The notes beneath the pieces are model-generated. The model was not told where the DNA came from. It made no database searches and was given only the letters and a program-made list of their open reading frames with translations. From Ancylobacter pratisalsi (GTDB lineage Bacteria; Pseudomonadota; Alphaproteobacteria; Rhizobiales; Xanthobacteraceae), in the NCBI RefSeq assembly GCF_010669125.1, contig NZ_CP048630.1, positions 496,001 through 560,000 on the forward strand: 64,000 bases of DNA, in the 5' to 3' direction. Made by a program: the position numbers and the translations under genes. Below, piece after piece: positions 1 through 8,305 of the stretch (positions are counted from its first letter, which is position 1; every line of letters begins with the position of its first letter).

Positions 1-129
1 GGGCCGAATGTAGGGCGCGGCAAGCGCGCCGGCGGTTCCCGCCGCGAGTGTCTTCAGCACGGTACGGCGATTGACGGAGGCGGCGGACAGGGCCGCAGCG
101 CCGGAAGACTTGAACGTCGATTTGGTCAT
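1..129 (-). CDS. Tat-exported substrate-binding protein, N-terminus only (cut by window start)
   Basis: Only the first 43 codons are present; the gene runs off the left edge. They read as a twin-arginine signal: an N-region, then N-R21-R22-T-V-L-K, a hydrophobic Ala/Gly-rich stretch and an ALAAPYIRP end. That ending is common in periplasmic binding proteins of ABC importers (spermidine/putrescine or TRAP type). The gene lies about 120 bp downstream of the class IV aminotransferase on the same strand, so the two may be co-transcribed and the transporter may supply the transaminase substrate. The Tat signal is seen directly. The binding-protein identity is inferred from the leader style alone; any other Tat substrate is possible. 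Confidence 0.55.
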   Translation of the reverse strand, partial: MTKSTFKSSGAAALSAASVNRRTVLKTLAAGTAGALAAPYIRP

Positions 130-249
130 GACCACGCCCTCTGGTTTTTTTGAGATCGATACGATCGGTCCTTGCGGGGCCCGTGCCTTGTGCGTTTCCT
201 CCTCGGGGCAGTCTGAGCGCCGCCCCTGAGCCGTCACATCGGATGCGCT

Positions 250-1191
250 TCAGGCCGCGACCTTGAAGGGATTGTCGGCATCGGCGTAGTTGACCGGCGT
301 CATGTGCCAGCCTTCCTTGTGCTTGCGCCAATAGGTCTCCTTCAGCTTGGCGCTGATCGGACCCGGCCGGTCATTGCCATAGATGCGCTCGTTCACCCGC
401 GCACAGGGCATCACGCCGCCGGCGGTGGTGGTGGTGAACACCTCGTCGGCATCCATCAGGTCCTCGAAGGTGATCGGGCCGACGACCGGCTCGAGACCGA
501 GCTCGGGGCACAGGTCGAGCACGGCGAGGCGGGTAATGCCGCGCAGCGCGCCGCGATCCGGGGTGGTGACCTTGTTGTCCTTGACGATGAAGACGTTGAA
601 GCCGGCGCCTTCGGTCAGGTAGCCCTCGCTGTCGAGCAGGATGGCGGTGTCGAAGCCCTTATCCTTGGCCTCGAACATGCCGCGGGTGAAGTCGCGCCAC
701 ATGTAGTTCTTCAGCGTCGGATCGAGCGAGTTCTGCGAGATGCGGGGCACCTGCGCGACGAGCAGGTGAGCACCGCGCTCCTGGACGTCGGGCTTGATCA
801 CGTCGACCCACGGCACCGCATAGGCAATGAAGGTATTGTCGCAATCGGCCGGGTCGCGCGAGCCGTAAACGCGCGGAACGCCGCGTGTGGAGACCATCGC
901 GACGAAAGCATCCTTGAGGCCGCTCAGCGCCACCACCTTGCCGAGAATGGTGCGCATCTCGTCACGGGTAACGCCCGGATCGAGGCGGTAGCCTTCCAGC
1001 GAGCGATGAAAACGATCGAGGTGGTCCTCCAGCCGGAAGAACCCGCCGTCGGTCACATGAACCACGTCATAGGTCACATCCGAATGGGTGAAGCCCCAGT
1101 CACCGACCGGAATCTTGGCCTCGGAGATCGGCACGTAAATGCCGTTCATATACGCGGCGCCTTTCGAGTAATCGGGGCTCGACGGGCTCAT
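250..1191 (-). CDS. Class IV PLP aminotransferase, (R)-amine transaminase-like
   Basis: Fold-type IV PLP transaminase (BCAT/DAAT family), cytoplasmic. The N-terminal block YVPISEAKIPVGDWGFTHSD followed by VTYDV matches the HSDVTY-type signature of (R)-selective amine transaminases. The Schiff-base lysine sits in DPTLKNYMWRD (Lys166 counted from an upstream GTG, Lys161 from the preferred ATG). EGAGFNVF and TTTAGGVMP form the cofactor phosphate region typical of the fold. An in-frame GTG lies 15 nt upstream of the chosen ATG, but the bases after that GTG are AAGGAGGA, an ideal ribosome-binding site for the ATG at 1191, so the ATG start (313 aa) is preferred. Substrate is unknown; a D-amino-acid or branched-chain transaminase is the alternative. 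Confidence 0.85.
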   Translation of the reverse strand: MSPSSPDYSKGAAYMNGIYVPISEAKIPVGDWGFTHSDVTYDVVHVTDGGFFRLEDHLDRFHRSLEGYRLDPGVTRDEMRTILGKVVALSGLKDAFVAMVSTRGVPRVYGSRDPADCDNTFIAYAVPWVDVIKPDVQERGAHLLVAQVPRISQNSLDPTLKNYMWRDFTRGMFEAKDKGFDTAILLDSEGYLTEGAGFNVFIVKDNKVTTPDRGALRGITRLAVLDLCPELGLEPVVGPITFEDLMDADEVFTTTTAGGVMPCARVNERIYGNDRPGPISAKLKETYWRKHKEGWHMTPVNYADADNPFKVAA

Positions 1192-1425
1192 GCTGTCCTC
1201 CTTCACACTCCCGCACCGAGCGGGTCGAGGTCAGCTTTTCTCCAAATGGCTCCATCAAAAAGGACCGCTTTAGGGGAAAATGACAGCACCACTTCGCGAA
1301 TGGCACGTACGGCTCGCCGCAGGCATCATTCCCCCCCGGAGGTGCTGCGGCGACGCGTTCAGCCTCGCCGCCGCAGCGCAGAACCTCCGCAAGCCCGCCA
1401 GGCTTCCGCCGACGGCTTAGAAACA

Positions 1426-2604
1426 TCATGAGCCGTAGACGGCTCGGCAGATTTCCTGCGGAAAGCGCCCGCCGCCGGACATGCCTTCGAGTGCCGTATT
1501 GGTGAAGGCGACGACACTGAGCTTCTGTGTGGGATCGACGAACCAGGAATGGCCATAGGCACCGCCCCATCGCCAGGTGCCAGGCGTTTCCGGCGTGCCC
1601 GCTTCCGTTGCGTCCTTCAGGATCGAAAATCCAAGGCCGTACCCCCAACCGGGCAAGCCGACGACGGGAAGGTTGCCGGTCTGGACGCGTGCCATCTCCG
1701 CGGCCAGCTCCGGCGGCAGCAGCGCGCCACCTCCCCCGCGCATCGTCTCCAGCAGGCTCAGGCTGTCATCGGCCGTCCCGATCATGCCGGCGCCGCCCGA
1801 CGGGAAGGCGTCCGCGTCGAAGGCCCGTGCCGGGTCCATGACTATATCGGCAAGTCCTTCCAGCATCGGGATGCGATCAGGCTCGCGCATGCGGCGCGGT
1901 GAGGGCTGATCATCGGCATAGGCCGCCGCGAGCCTCGCCCGGTCACAAACGCTGAAGCCCGTATCGCCGAGACCGAGCGGCCGGGTGACCAGCGCACGAA
2001 CAGCGTCCGGCAACGACGCGCCGAACGCCGAAGCCACGACGGCGCCGAGCACATCGATCGACAATGAATAGATCCAGTCCGTGCCGGGCGCGAACAACAG
2101 CGGAACCGACGCCAGGCGACGCAGATTCTCGTCGAGCGAGAGACCTGTCCTGTCCATGCCGTCGGACACGCCGGCTCGGTGATAAGGACCGTCCTCGGGC
2201 TCCAGAAAGCCGTAGCTCAGGCCGGCGGTGTGAGACAGCAGATGGCGGGGCGTGATGGTCGCGGGCTCGCCGCCCGGCAGCAGAGGGCGGAAGGCGGGCA
2301 GCCATGTCGTGATCGGCGCGTCGAGCGAAAGCCGTCCTTGCGCCACAAGCGCCATCGCGGCAACCGACACGAACAGCTTCGAGACCGAGGCCAGCCGGAA
2401 CAAGGCGTCCTCCCGCATCGGTCGTTTCATCTCGCGATCCGCCATGCCCATGGCGCGGCGCCAGACGACCTCGCCATCGCGAGAGACCAGCACGACGGCA
2501 CCGACGATGCGCTGTTGGGCGATCGCCTGCGCGATGGCCGCGTCGAGACGCGCTCCCATCGCCTGCACGGAGCTGGAGACAGGGCGCGGCGTGAGCGCGT
2601 GCAT
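1426..2604 (-). CDS. Serine hydrolase of the beta-lactamase (class C)/family VIII esterase fold
   Basis: A 392-aa protein without a signal peptide, so probably a cytoplasmic esterase rather than a periplasmic beta-lactamase. It carries the S-x-x-K nucleophile motif S73-V-S-K76, the second catalytic motif Y179-S-L (as in EstB-type family VIII esterases, where Y-S-L replaces the Y-x-N of AmpC), and a late GGAYGHSWFVDP stretch at the place of the third motif. LLSHTAGLSYG is the usual family block around residues 122-132. AAGGATC lies just upstream of the ATG. It is followed downstream by the transaminase gene after about 230 bp. True substrate is unknown; beta-lactam hydrolysis is unlikely to be its main role. 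Confidence 0.85.
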   Translation of the reverse strand: MHALTPRPVSSSVQAMGARLDAAIAQAIAQQRIVGAVVLVSRDGEVVWRRAMGMADREMKRPMREDALFRLASVSKLFVSVAAMALVAQGRLSLDAPITTWLPAFRPLLPGGEPATITPRHLLSHTAGLSYGFLEPEDGPYHRAGVSDGMDRTGLSLDENLRRLASVPLLFAPGTDWIYSLSIDVLGAVVASAFGASLPDAVRALVTRPLGLGDTGFSVCDRARLAAAYADDQPSPRRMREPDRIPMLEGLADIVMDPARAFDADAFPSGGAGMIGTADDSLSLLETMRGGGGALLPPELAAEMARVQTGNLPVVGLPGWGYGLGFSILKDATEAGTPETPGTWRWGGAYGHSWFVDPTQKLSVVAFTNTALEGMSGGGRFPQEICRAVYGS

Positions 2605-2645
2605 GGGTGGATCCTTCTATGATGTTCGATGGACCGGGAGATCGT

Positions 2646-3848
2646 TCAGGCCGACGGAAAACCGTGGCGTCGGGCCGCGTTGGCGATGAGGAACGCGGGT
2701 ACCAGCAGCGCGGTAAGCCCCCATGGGAAAGCCCCGACGCCGAATGTACCGAGCAGCGCGCCCCCAATCAGCCCGCCGCCGGCAATGGCGATGTTCCAGA
2801 CCGTGACCAGCATCGATTGCGCCAGATCGGCGGCGTCGCCGGAGGCCTCGGCGAGTGCCGTCTGGAACAGGGTCGCGGCGCCGCCGAAAGCGAGGCCCCA
2901 GACGGCGACGGCGATGAGAACCGGTCCCGGCGCGGTGTTCCACAGGCCAAGCGAGAGACTGGCGCCGAGGAACAGAGCCGTGCTCGCGAGAACGAGGCTG
3001 CGCAGGTGCCGGTCGATCAGCAGGCCGGTCAGCACGATGCCGCCAAGCGCGGCGGCTCCGAAGGCGAAGAGGACGAGATCGACACGCGGCGTCAGGCCCG
3101 CCGCGGCGAGGAACGGCGCGATGTAGGTGTAGAGAATGTTGTGCGCCAGCACGAAGAGCAACGTCACCAGCAGGATCGGTCGCACGCCGGGCAGTCGGAA
3201 GACCTGACGAAATCCGGCCCGCCGTTCCGCCGGCTGACCGGCGAAATCGGGCACCTGCCAAAGCACCCACCCGATCAGCAGCAGCGTCATGCCGCTCATG
3301 CCGAGAAAGGTCGTGCGCCAACCCAGCACGGCGCCGATGAAGGTTCCGACCGGGATGCCGAGAGACAGCGCCAGCGGCGTGCCGACCATGGCGATCGCGA
3401 TAGCGCGGCCCTTGAGATGCTCCGGCGCCATGCGTGCGGCATAGCCCGCGACCAGCGCCCAGAGCAGCCCGGCCGAGACGCCGGCAATGAAGCGGGCGAC
3501 GAGTATCAGCGTGTAGTCCGTCGACAGCGCCGTTACCGTATTCACGACGGCGAAGCCCGCGACGGCGCAGAGCAGCAGCGGGCGTCGGCGCACGCCTTGC
3601 GTCGCGGCCGTCAGCGGGATCGCCGCCAGGAGCGAGCCGACCGCATAGGCGGTGACGAGCTGGCCGATGAGCGCGGGCGAAACATCGAGATCGGCACTCA
3701 TCTGAAGCAGGAGCCCGGCCGGCAGCGCCTCGGTCAGTATGGTGATGAAGGCCGCCATCGCCAGCGCCAGCAGGCCCGAGACCGGCAACTTTGCGGCGGC
3801 AGGCGCGCCGGGTGCCGTATCGGCGCAGATAATCGTCTCGGTCGTCAT
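2646..3848 (-). CDS. MFS transporter, DHA1/AraJ-like exporter
   Basis: A 400-aa integral membrane protein with about twelve hydrophobic segments and no other domain. The first helix carries the TEALPAGLLLQMSADLDVS pattern, with GQLVTAYAVGSLLAAIP in helix 2 and a GRAIAIAM loop, all typical of the DHA1 drug/sugar efflux branch (AraJ, YdhP, PbuE relatives). It would export a small molecule by proton antiport. It is transcribed away from a LysR-type regulator with 117 bp between the starts, the classic layout of a LysR protein controlling an efflux gene. The hydrolase gene follows about 40 bp downstream on the same strand and may be co-transcribed. Substrate cannot be told from sequence. Confidence 0.85.
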   Translation of the reverse strand: MTTETIICADTAPGAPAAAKLPVSGLLALAMAAFITILTEALPAGLLLQMSADLDVSPALIGQLVTAYAVGSLLAAIPLTAATQGVRRRPLLLCAVAGFAVVNTVTALSTDYTLILVARFIAGVSAGLLWALVAGYAARMAPEHLKGRAIAIAMVGTPLALSLGIPVGTFIGAVLGWRTTFLGMSGMTLLLIGWVLWQVPDFAGQPAERRAGFRQVFRLPGVRPILLVTLLFVLAHNILYTYIAPFLAAAGLTPRVDLVLFAFGAAALGGIVLTGLLIDRHLRSLVLASTALFLGASLSLGLWNTAPGPVLIAVAVWGLAFGGAATLFQTALAEASGDAADLAQSMLVTVWNIAIAGGGLIGGALLGTFGVGAFPWGLTALLVPAFLIANAARRHGFPSA

Positions 3849-3965
3849 GGCTCCCGCCCACCTTCGGTTTGAACGGGACGGACGCTAGACGCTCTCGGGT
3901 GGCCGAAAAATAATCTGGAGTTCCATTCTTTCAGGACCTAATGATCCGTAATCGGAGGCATGACC
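3849..3965. promoter_or_regulatory. Divergent promoter region between MFS exporter and LysR regulator
   Basis: A 117-bp space shared by two outward-facing genes. LysR proteins usually repress themselves and control the divergent neighbour from such a site. An AT-rich stretch (AAAAATAATCTGGAG and onward, about 3905-3945) is the likely operator/promoter core. No clear T-N11-A palindrome was singled out. Confidence 0.4.
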
Positions 3966-4880
3966 ATGATCGACAAGATGGCGGGGCTCAGTGCCTTCCT
4001 GCAGGCGGCCGAGACGCGCAGCTTCGTGGCGGCCGGGCGCCAGCTCGGGGTCTCGGCGTCGGCTGTCGGCAAGGCGGTGGCGCGGCTGGAGGAACGGCTC
4101 GGCGTCAGGCTCTTTCACCGGTCGACCCGCTCGATCACGCTGACCCCTGAAGGCAGCCTGTTCCGCGACCGCTGTCGCAAGATCGTCTGCGAGATCGAGG
4201 CCGCCGAGCTCGAACTCGCGCAGACGCGCGAGGCGCCGCGCGGCAAGCTGCGGGTGAGCCTGCCCCTCATCGGCATGCTGATGATGCCGGCGGTGATGGC
4301 CTTCATGCGTGCGTACCCCGAGATCGAGGTTGATCTCGACTTCACGGACAGGCTGGTCGACGTGATCGACGAGGGCTTCGATGCCGTGATCCGGACCGGC
4401 GAGGCGCAGGATTCCCGCTTGATGACGCGCAGGCTCGGCACCTTCTCGCACCGGATCGTCGCCTCGCCGGACTATCTCGCCGCCAGGGGCACGCCGCTGA
4501 CACCGCAGGATCTGGCGCAGCACGCCTGCCACCATCACCGTTTTCCCTCGACCGGGAAGCTGGAGCGTTGGCCGCTGCGGTGGGAGGGAGGCGAGGTCGC
4601 GATCGAACTGCCCGTCTCCAGCGTCGCCAGCACGCTGGAACCCCAACTCTGCCTGGCTGAGGAAGGCTTCGGCCTCGCCTGCCTGCCGCTGTTCACCGTG
4701 CGCCGCCAGTTGGAGCGGGGAACGCTGGTCAGCGTGCTCGACGCCTACATCGCCGATGTCGGCGCCTTCCACATCCTCTGGCCGGCGAGCCGCCATACCT
4801 CGCCCAAGATCGCGGCCTTCGTCGCCTTCATGGCCAAGACGCTGTTCGCCGACCCGCCCCCCGTGCCGTGCCGGGGGTGA
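3966..4880 (+). CDS. LysR-family transcriptional regulator
   Basis: About 304 aa. The N-terminal winged helix-turn-helix (FLQAAETRSFVAAGRQLGVS, then A-V-G-K-A-V-A-R-L-E, then G-V-R-L-F-H-R-S-T-R) is classic LysR. It is followed by a periplasmic-binding-protein-like effector domain containing LRVSLPLIGMLMMPA and DFTDRLVDVIDEGFD, close to the CrgA/AaeR branch. The first in-frame ATG (3960) is only one base after the GGAGG at 3954-3958, whereas the ATG at 3966 is seven bases away and is preferred. It probably regulates the divergent MFS exporter in response to a small, likely aromatic or toxic, ligand; the ligand is not identifiable. Confidence 0.9.
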   Translation: MIDKMAGLSAFLQAAETRSFVAAGRQLGVSASAVGKAVARLEERLGVRLFHRSTRSITLTPEGSLFRDRCRKIVCEIEAAELELAQTREAPRGKLRVSLPLIGMLMMPAVMAFMRAYPEIEVDLDFTDRLVDVIDEGFDAVIRTGEAQDSRLMTRRLGTFSHRIVASPDYLAARGTPLTPQDLAQHACHHHRFPSTGKLERWPLRWEGGEVAIELPVSSVASTLEPQLCLAEEGFGLACLPLFTVRRQLERGTLVSVLDAYIADVGAFHILWPASRHTSPKIAAFVAFMAKTLFADPPPVPCRG

Positions 4881-5210
4881 GCTCGAACACCCGGCCATAC
4901 GACCCGCGCGCGGCGGAGCAGGTCTCACGGACCATGACCGCCGTGACCGGGCTGGTTGCGCTGTGTCTCGCTGGCGCAAAACGCTTCGCGTGACGGCCAC
5001 CGCGCGGGCTCTCTGACGGGCGACGCGAGGCCTCACCGGGCAGGCGGCTCGGGGGAAGGCGATACGCCGGCGCGGCTTCCGCAAAGGCAGGGATCGGGGC
5101 CGGATCAATGCACATTAGTGCGACAAGCCGAAAAATGGTGCACGATCTTCGGCGGTACACGGTGTGACCCGAAAATGACATTCCGCCTGCTCCTCATTTG
5201 GGTGCAATAA
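4881..5210. other. Intergenic region before the glycan locus
   Basis: 330 bp without a convincing gene; short ORFs here lack ribosome-binding sites and family resemblance. The last 100 bp become more AT-rich (GAAAATGACATT and onward) and probably hold the promoter for rfbG and the glycan genes that follow. No terminator or repeat stands out. Confidence 0.5.
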
Positions 5211-6317
5211 ATGTCGAATATTGCCGGGTTTGAAGACAAATTGCGTGATGCGCGGGTCCTGGTGACGGGTCATTCCGGATTCACCGGCGGGTGGGTCACG
5301 CTCTGGCTGTCGCGAATCGGTGCGCAGGTGCACGGCCTGTCCCTGCCCCCGGAAACGACGCCCAACCTGTTTTCGCTGGCCGGCATCGAGGCCGCCTGCG
5401 CGTCGAGCGTCTTCGCGGACATCCGGGAACCCGCCGCGCTGCGCGCCGCCTTTGACCGCGTGCGCCCCGATCTCGTGCTTCATCTGGCCGCGCAGCCGCT
5501 GGTGCGCCGCTCCTATGCGCAGCCCGTGGAAACCTACGCCACCAACCTGATGGGCACGCTGCATGTTCTGGAAGCGGCGCGGCGGCAGAGCGGCGTGAAG
5601 GGCGTTGTCTGCATCACCACCGACAAGGTCTACGCCAATCGTGAGACCGACCACGCCTATCAGGAGACCGACCCGCTGGGCGGCCATGATCCCTACAGCG
5701 CCTCCAAGGCCTGCGCCGAGATCGCGATCGAGAGCTATCGCCGCTCGCTCTCGTCATGGGACGCCAGCCTGCTCATCGCCAGCGCGCGCGGCGGCAACAT
5801 CATCGGCGGTGGCGACTGGTCGCAGGACCGGCTCATTCCCGATTTCGCCCGCGCGGCGGCCCGCCATGAGCCGCTCGTCATCCGCAACCCCATGGCGGTG
5901 CGGCCGTGGCAGCATGTGCTGTGCCTGTGCCACGCCTATCTTGTGCTGCTGGCGGCCATCGCGCGCGGCCGCGCCGACGCGGCCCAGCCGTGGAATATCG
6001 GGCCGGAGCGTTCCGACTGCGTGACCGTCGAGGAAATGCTGGCGCGCCTGTCGAGGCACTGGTCCGCGCTGCGGGTGGAGGTGGTGCCCTCGATCGCGCA
6101 CGAGGCCCAGCTTCTGATGCTCGACAGTTCGAAGGCGCGCCGCGAGCTTGGCTGGCACCCCGCCTGGACGCTCCACGAAGCCCTCGCCGAAACCGCCGGC
6201 TGGTATCGCGGCCATTACGAGGACCCGGCAGGCGCGCGGCCGCGCACGCTCGCCCAGATCGAGGCCTATCGCGCCGCCCTCACGACCGCGTCCCTCAAGG
6301 CCGGAACGGGCACATGA
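5211..6317 (+). CDS. rfbG: CDP-glucose 4,6-dehydratase
   Basis: Converts CDP-D-glucose to CDP-4-dehydro-6-deoxy-D-glucose, the branch point for CDP-dideoxy and deoxy sugars of O-antigens. A 368-aa extended SDR enzyme. The nucleotide-binding motif is T-G-H-S-G-F-T-G-G-W (19-28), the dehydratase TTDKVY block is at 136-141 and the catalytic Y162-S-A-S-K166 follows. The GGGDWSQDRLIPD and RPWQHVL blocks separate RfbG from dTDP-glucose dehydratase (RmlB). It opens an operon: its stop overlaps the next gene by 4 bp (ATGA), and the matching cytidylyltransferase lies three genes on. Family assignment is strong; which final sugar is made depends on the later genes. Confidence 0.93.
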   Translation: MSNIAGFEDKLRDARVLVTGHSGFTGGWVTLWLSRIGAQVHGLSLPPETTPNLFSLAGIEAACASSVFADIREPAALRAAFDRVRPDLVLHLAAQPLVRRSYAQPVETYATNLMGTLHVLEAARRQSGVKGVVCITTDKVYANRETDHAYQETDPLGGHDPYSASKACAEIAIESYRRSLSSWDASLLIASARGGNIIGGGDWSQDRLIPDFARAAARHEPLVIRNPMAVRPWQHVLCLCHAYLVLLAAIARGRADAAQPWNIGPERSDCVTVEEMLARLSRHWSALRVEVVPSIAHEAQLLMLDSSKARRELGWHPAWTLHEALAETAGWYRGHYEDPAGARPRTLAQIEAYRAALTTASLKAGTGT

Positions 6318-7249
6318 GCAACCGCGTCCTGATCGCCGGCGCCTCGGGCCAGCTCGGCCCTTCGGTGACACGCGCGTTCAGGGATGCCGGCTGGCACGTC
6401 TCCACCCTCCAGCGGCGCCCGTGCGAGACGGACGGCGACGCGAACATCACGCTCGCCGGCGAATGGACCGGCAAGGCCCTGGCGCAGGCCACCGCCGGGG
6501 TGGCGGCCGAGGTGGTGGTGAACCTTGTCGGCGCGGGTGTCGACCCCGGCACCCGGCAGCCCGCCGCGCTCGAGGCGGTGAATGTCGCGCTCGCCGGCAG
6601 GCTGGCGGATCTCGCGGCACGGGTCGGCGCGCGCGCCTTCATCACTCTGGGCAGCGGGGCGGAATACCAGCCCTCCTCGCAGGCGCGGCTCCGCGAGGAA
6701 GCCGCCGTCAATGCCGCCGATCCCTATGGCCGCTCGAAGGCGGAGGGCGGGCGTCAGGCACTGGCGCGGTGCGCGGCCCATGGCATCGCCGGGGCGCATC
6801 TGCGGCTGTTCGGCATGTATGGCGAAAGCGAGCGCCCCCATCGCCTGCTTCCCACCATCGTGCGGGCGCAGCGCGAGGGCGGCCGCGCCCGGCTCAGCGC
6901 GGGGCTCCAGCAGCGCGACTGGCTTTATGAGCGCGACATCGGCGAAGCGGTCCTTGAGCTGGCGCGGGCGCTTCTCGCCGGCCGCGCCGAGGCGGGGGTC
7001 TACAATCTCGGCTCGGGGCACGCGAACACGGTGCGCCGCTTCGCCGAGATTGCGGCCGAAGCCCTCGGCGCTGGGCCGGATCTGCTGGAATTCGGCGCGG
7101 TGGGCCTGCGCGAGGGCGAAGCCGACCGTCTCGTGGCCGACACGTCGCGGCTGCGCGCGGCCACCGGCTGGTCCCCGCGCGAGGATCTTCACTCCGGCAT
7201 AGCCCGCGCCATCGCGACCATGGTGCGCAACGGTTCAGGAACGGGTTGA
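6314..7249 (+). CDS. NAD-dependent epimerase/dehydratase-type SDR (nucleotide-sugar reductase or epimerase)
   Basis: A 311-aa extended SDR beginning MSNRVLIAGASGQLGPS, a Rossmann G-x-x-G-x-x-G. The catalytic Y-G-R-S-K follows the ADPYGRSKAE block, and RDWLYERDIGEAV is the typical substrate-side helix. It starts inside the rfbG stop (ATGA overlap), so it is translationally coupled to the dehydratase. It most plausibly reduces or epimerises the 4-keto sugar made by RfbG, comparable in role to CDP-abequose/paratose synthases. No RfbH-type 3-dehydrase is present in the window, so a 3,6-dideoxy sugar is not supported; a 6-deoxyhexose product is simpler. The open frame extends far upstream, but the coupled ATG is the sensible start. 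Confidence 0.75.
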   Translation: MSNRVLIAGASGQLGPSVTRAFRDAGWHVSTLQRRPCETDGDANITLAGEWTGKALAQATAGVAAEVVVNLVGAGVDPGTRQPAALEAVNVALAGRLADLAARVGARAFITLGSGAEYQPSSQARLREEAAVNAADPYGRSKAEGGRQALARCAAHGIAGAHLRLFGMYGESERPHRLLPTIVRAQREGGRARLSAGLQQRDWLYERDIGEAVLELARALLAGRAEAGVYNLGSGHANTVRRFAEIAAEALGAGPDLLEFGAVGLREGEADRLVADTSRLRAATGWSPREDLHSGIARAIATMVRNGSGTG

Positions 7250-8301
7250 TGAGCACGCGAAAGCTGATTTCGTTCTGCATTCCGGTCTTCAACGAATCCG
7301 GCAATGTCGAACGCCTGATCGCCCGGCTGCAGGATGTGAGCGAGAGCCTCTCGGAACGTTACGACTTCGAATTCCTGTTCACCGACAACTGCTCCGAGGA
7401 CGACACGGTCGACAAGCTCAAGGCCGCTGCCCGCACCGAGCCACGCATCCGCATCATCCGGCTCTCGCGCAATTTCGGGTTCCAGCGCTCTATCCTGACC
7501 AACTACCTCAACGCGCGCGGCGATGCCCTGATCCAGCTCGACGCCGATCTGCAGGACCCGCCGGAACTGGCAGGTGATTTCCTCGCCCTGTGGGAGCGCG
7601 GCTACAAGGTGGTCTACGGCATCCGCAGGAAGCGGCTGGAAAGCGGGCTGATGACCCGTTTCCGCAAGGCCGGCTACGCCCTTATCCGCCAGCTCTCGGA
7701 CGAGCCCATTCCGCTGGACGCGGGCGATTTCCGGCTTATCGACCGGGTCATCGTCGAGGCGTTGCAGGAATATAACGACTACGCGCCCTATCTGCGCGGA
7801 GCCATCGCCACACTCGGCTACCCCCAGACCGGCATCGAATATGACCGCGCCCGGCGCGAGGCCGGCAACAGCAATTTCGGCATAACGGCGATGATCCGGC
7901 TGGGCATGGACGGGCTGTTCAGCACCTCGATGGTGCCGCTGCGGCTGGCCACCTGGGTCGGCATCGCCGCGCTCGCGGTGAGCGTGCTGGCGATCCCGGT
8001 CTATGCCATCGCCCGCTACACCGACCCCACCTTCCCGACCGGGCTGGCGAGCGTCTACGTGCTGATCCTGCTGTCGATGGGCGTGAACGCCCTGCTGCTC
8101 GGCGTCTTCGGCGAGTATATCGGGCGCATCTTCCGCAACACACGCGGCGGCCCGATCACGATCATTCAGGAACGCTTCGAAGCCGCCCCTGTCCAAGCGG
8201 GCCCCGTCAAAGCGGACCCCGTCAAAGCGGACCCCATGGACGCCGCCACCCTCGAGCCCGGCCAGCCGCCGCGCGCAACGCTTTCGCCAGGGGAAGGGTG
8301 A
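7249..8301 (+). CDS. Family 2 glycosyltransferase, GtrB/DPM-like, membrane-anchored
   Basis: A 350-aa protein with an N-terminal GT-A domain (CIPVFNESGNVERL; metal-binding D98-A-D100 in IQLDADLQDPPEL) and two C-terminal transmembrane helices (about 225-255 and 263-290). This is the layout of polyprenyl-phosphate sugar transferases such as GtrB, ArnC and dolichol-phosphate mannose synthase. It would load a sugar onto undecaprenyl phosphate at the inner face of the membrane. Its ATG overlaps the previous stop (TGATG), so it is coupled to the SDR gene. A GtrA-like gene sits 1.7 kb downstream. The C-terminal tail after the second helix is Pro/Ala/Lys-rich and encoded partly by a 15-bp tandem repeat. 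Confidence 0.88.
   Translation: MSTRKLISFCIPVFNESGNVERLIARLQDVSESLSERYDFEFLFTDNCSEDDTVDKLKAAARTEPRIRIIRLSRNFGFQRSILTNYLNARGDALIQLDADLQDPPELAGDFLALWERGYKVVYGIRRKRLESGLMTRFRKAGYALIRQLSDEPIPLDAGDFRLIDRVIVEALQEYNDYAPYLRGAIATLGYPQTGIEYDRARREAGNSNFGITAMIRLGMDGLFSTSMVPLRLATWVGIAALAVSVLAIPVYAIARYTDPTFPTGLASVYVLILLSMGVNALLLGVFGEYIGRIFRNTRGGPITIIQERFEAAPVQAGPVKADPVKADPMDAATLEPGQPPRATLSPGEG
8191..8235 (+). repeat. Three tandem 15-bp units inside the GT2 gene
   Basis: Units at 8191-8205, 8206-8220 and 8221-8235. The last two are identical (GTCAAAGCGGACCCC) and the first differs at two positions. They encode a five-residue repeat, V-(Q/K)-A-(G/D)-P, in the cytoplasmic tail. Unit length is a multiple of three, so copy-number change would alter tail length without a frameshift. 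Confidence 0.95.
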
Positions 8302-8305
8302 TCCG

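Noticed and set aside
5906-6313. Longer SDR protein starting inside rfbG
   Set aside because: The upstream part is a shifted-frame shadow of rfbG; the ATG at 6314 overlaps the rfbG stop and begins with the Rossmann motif.
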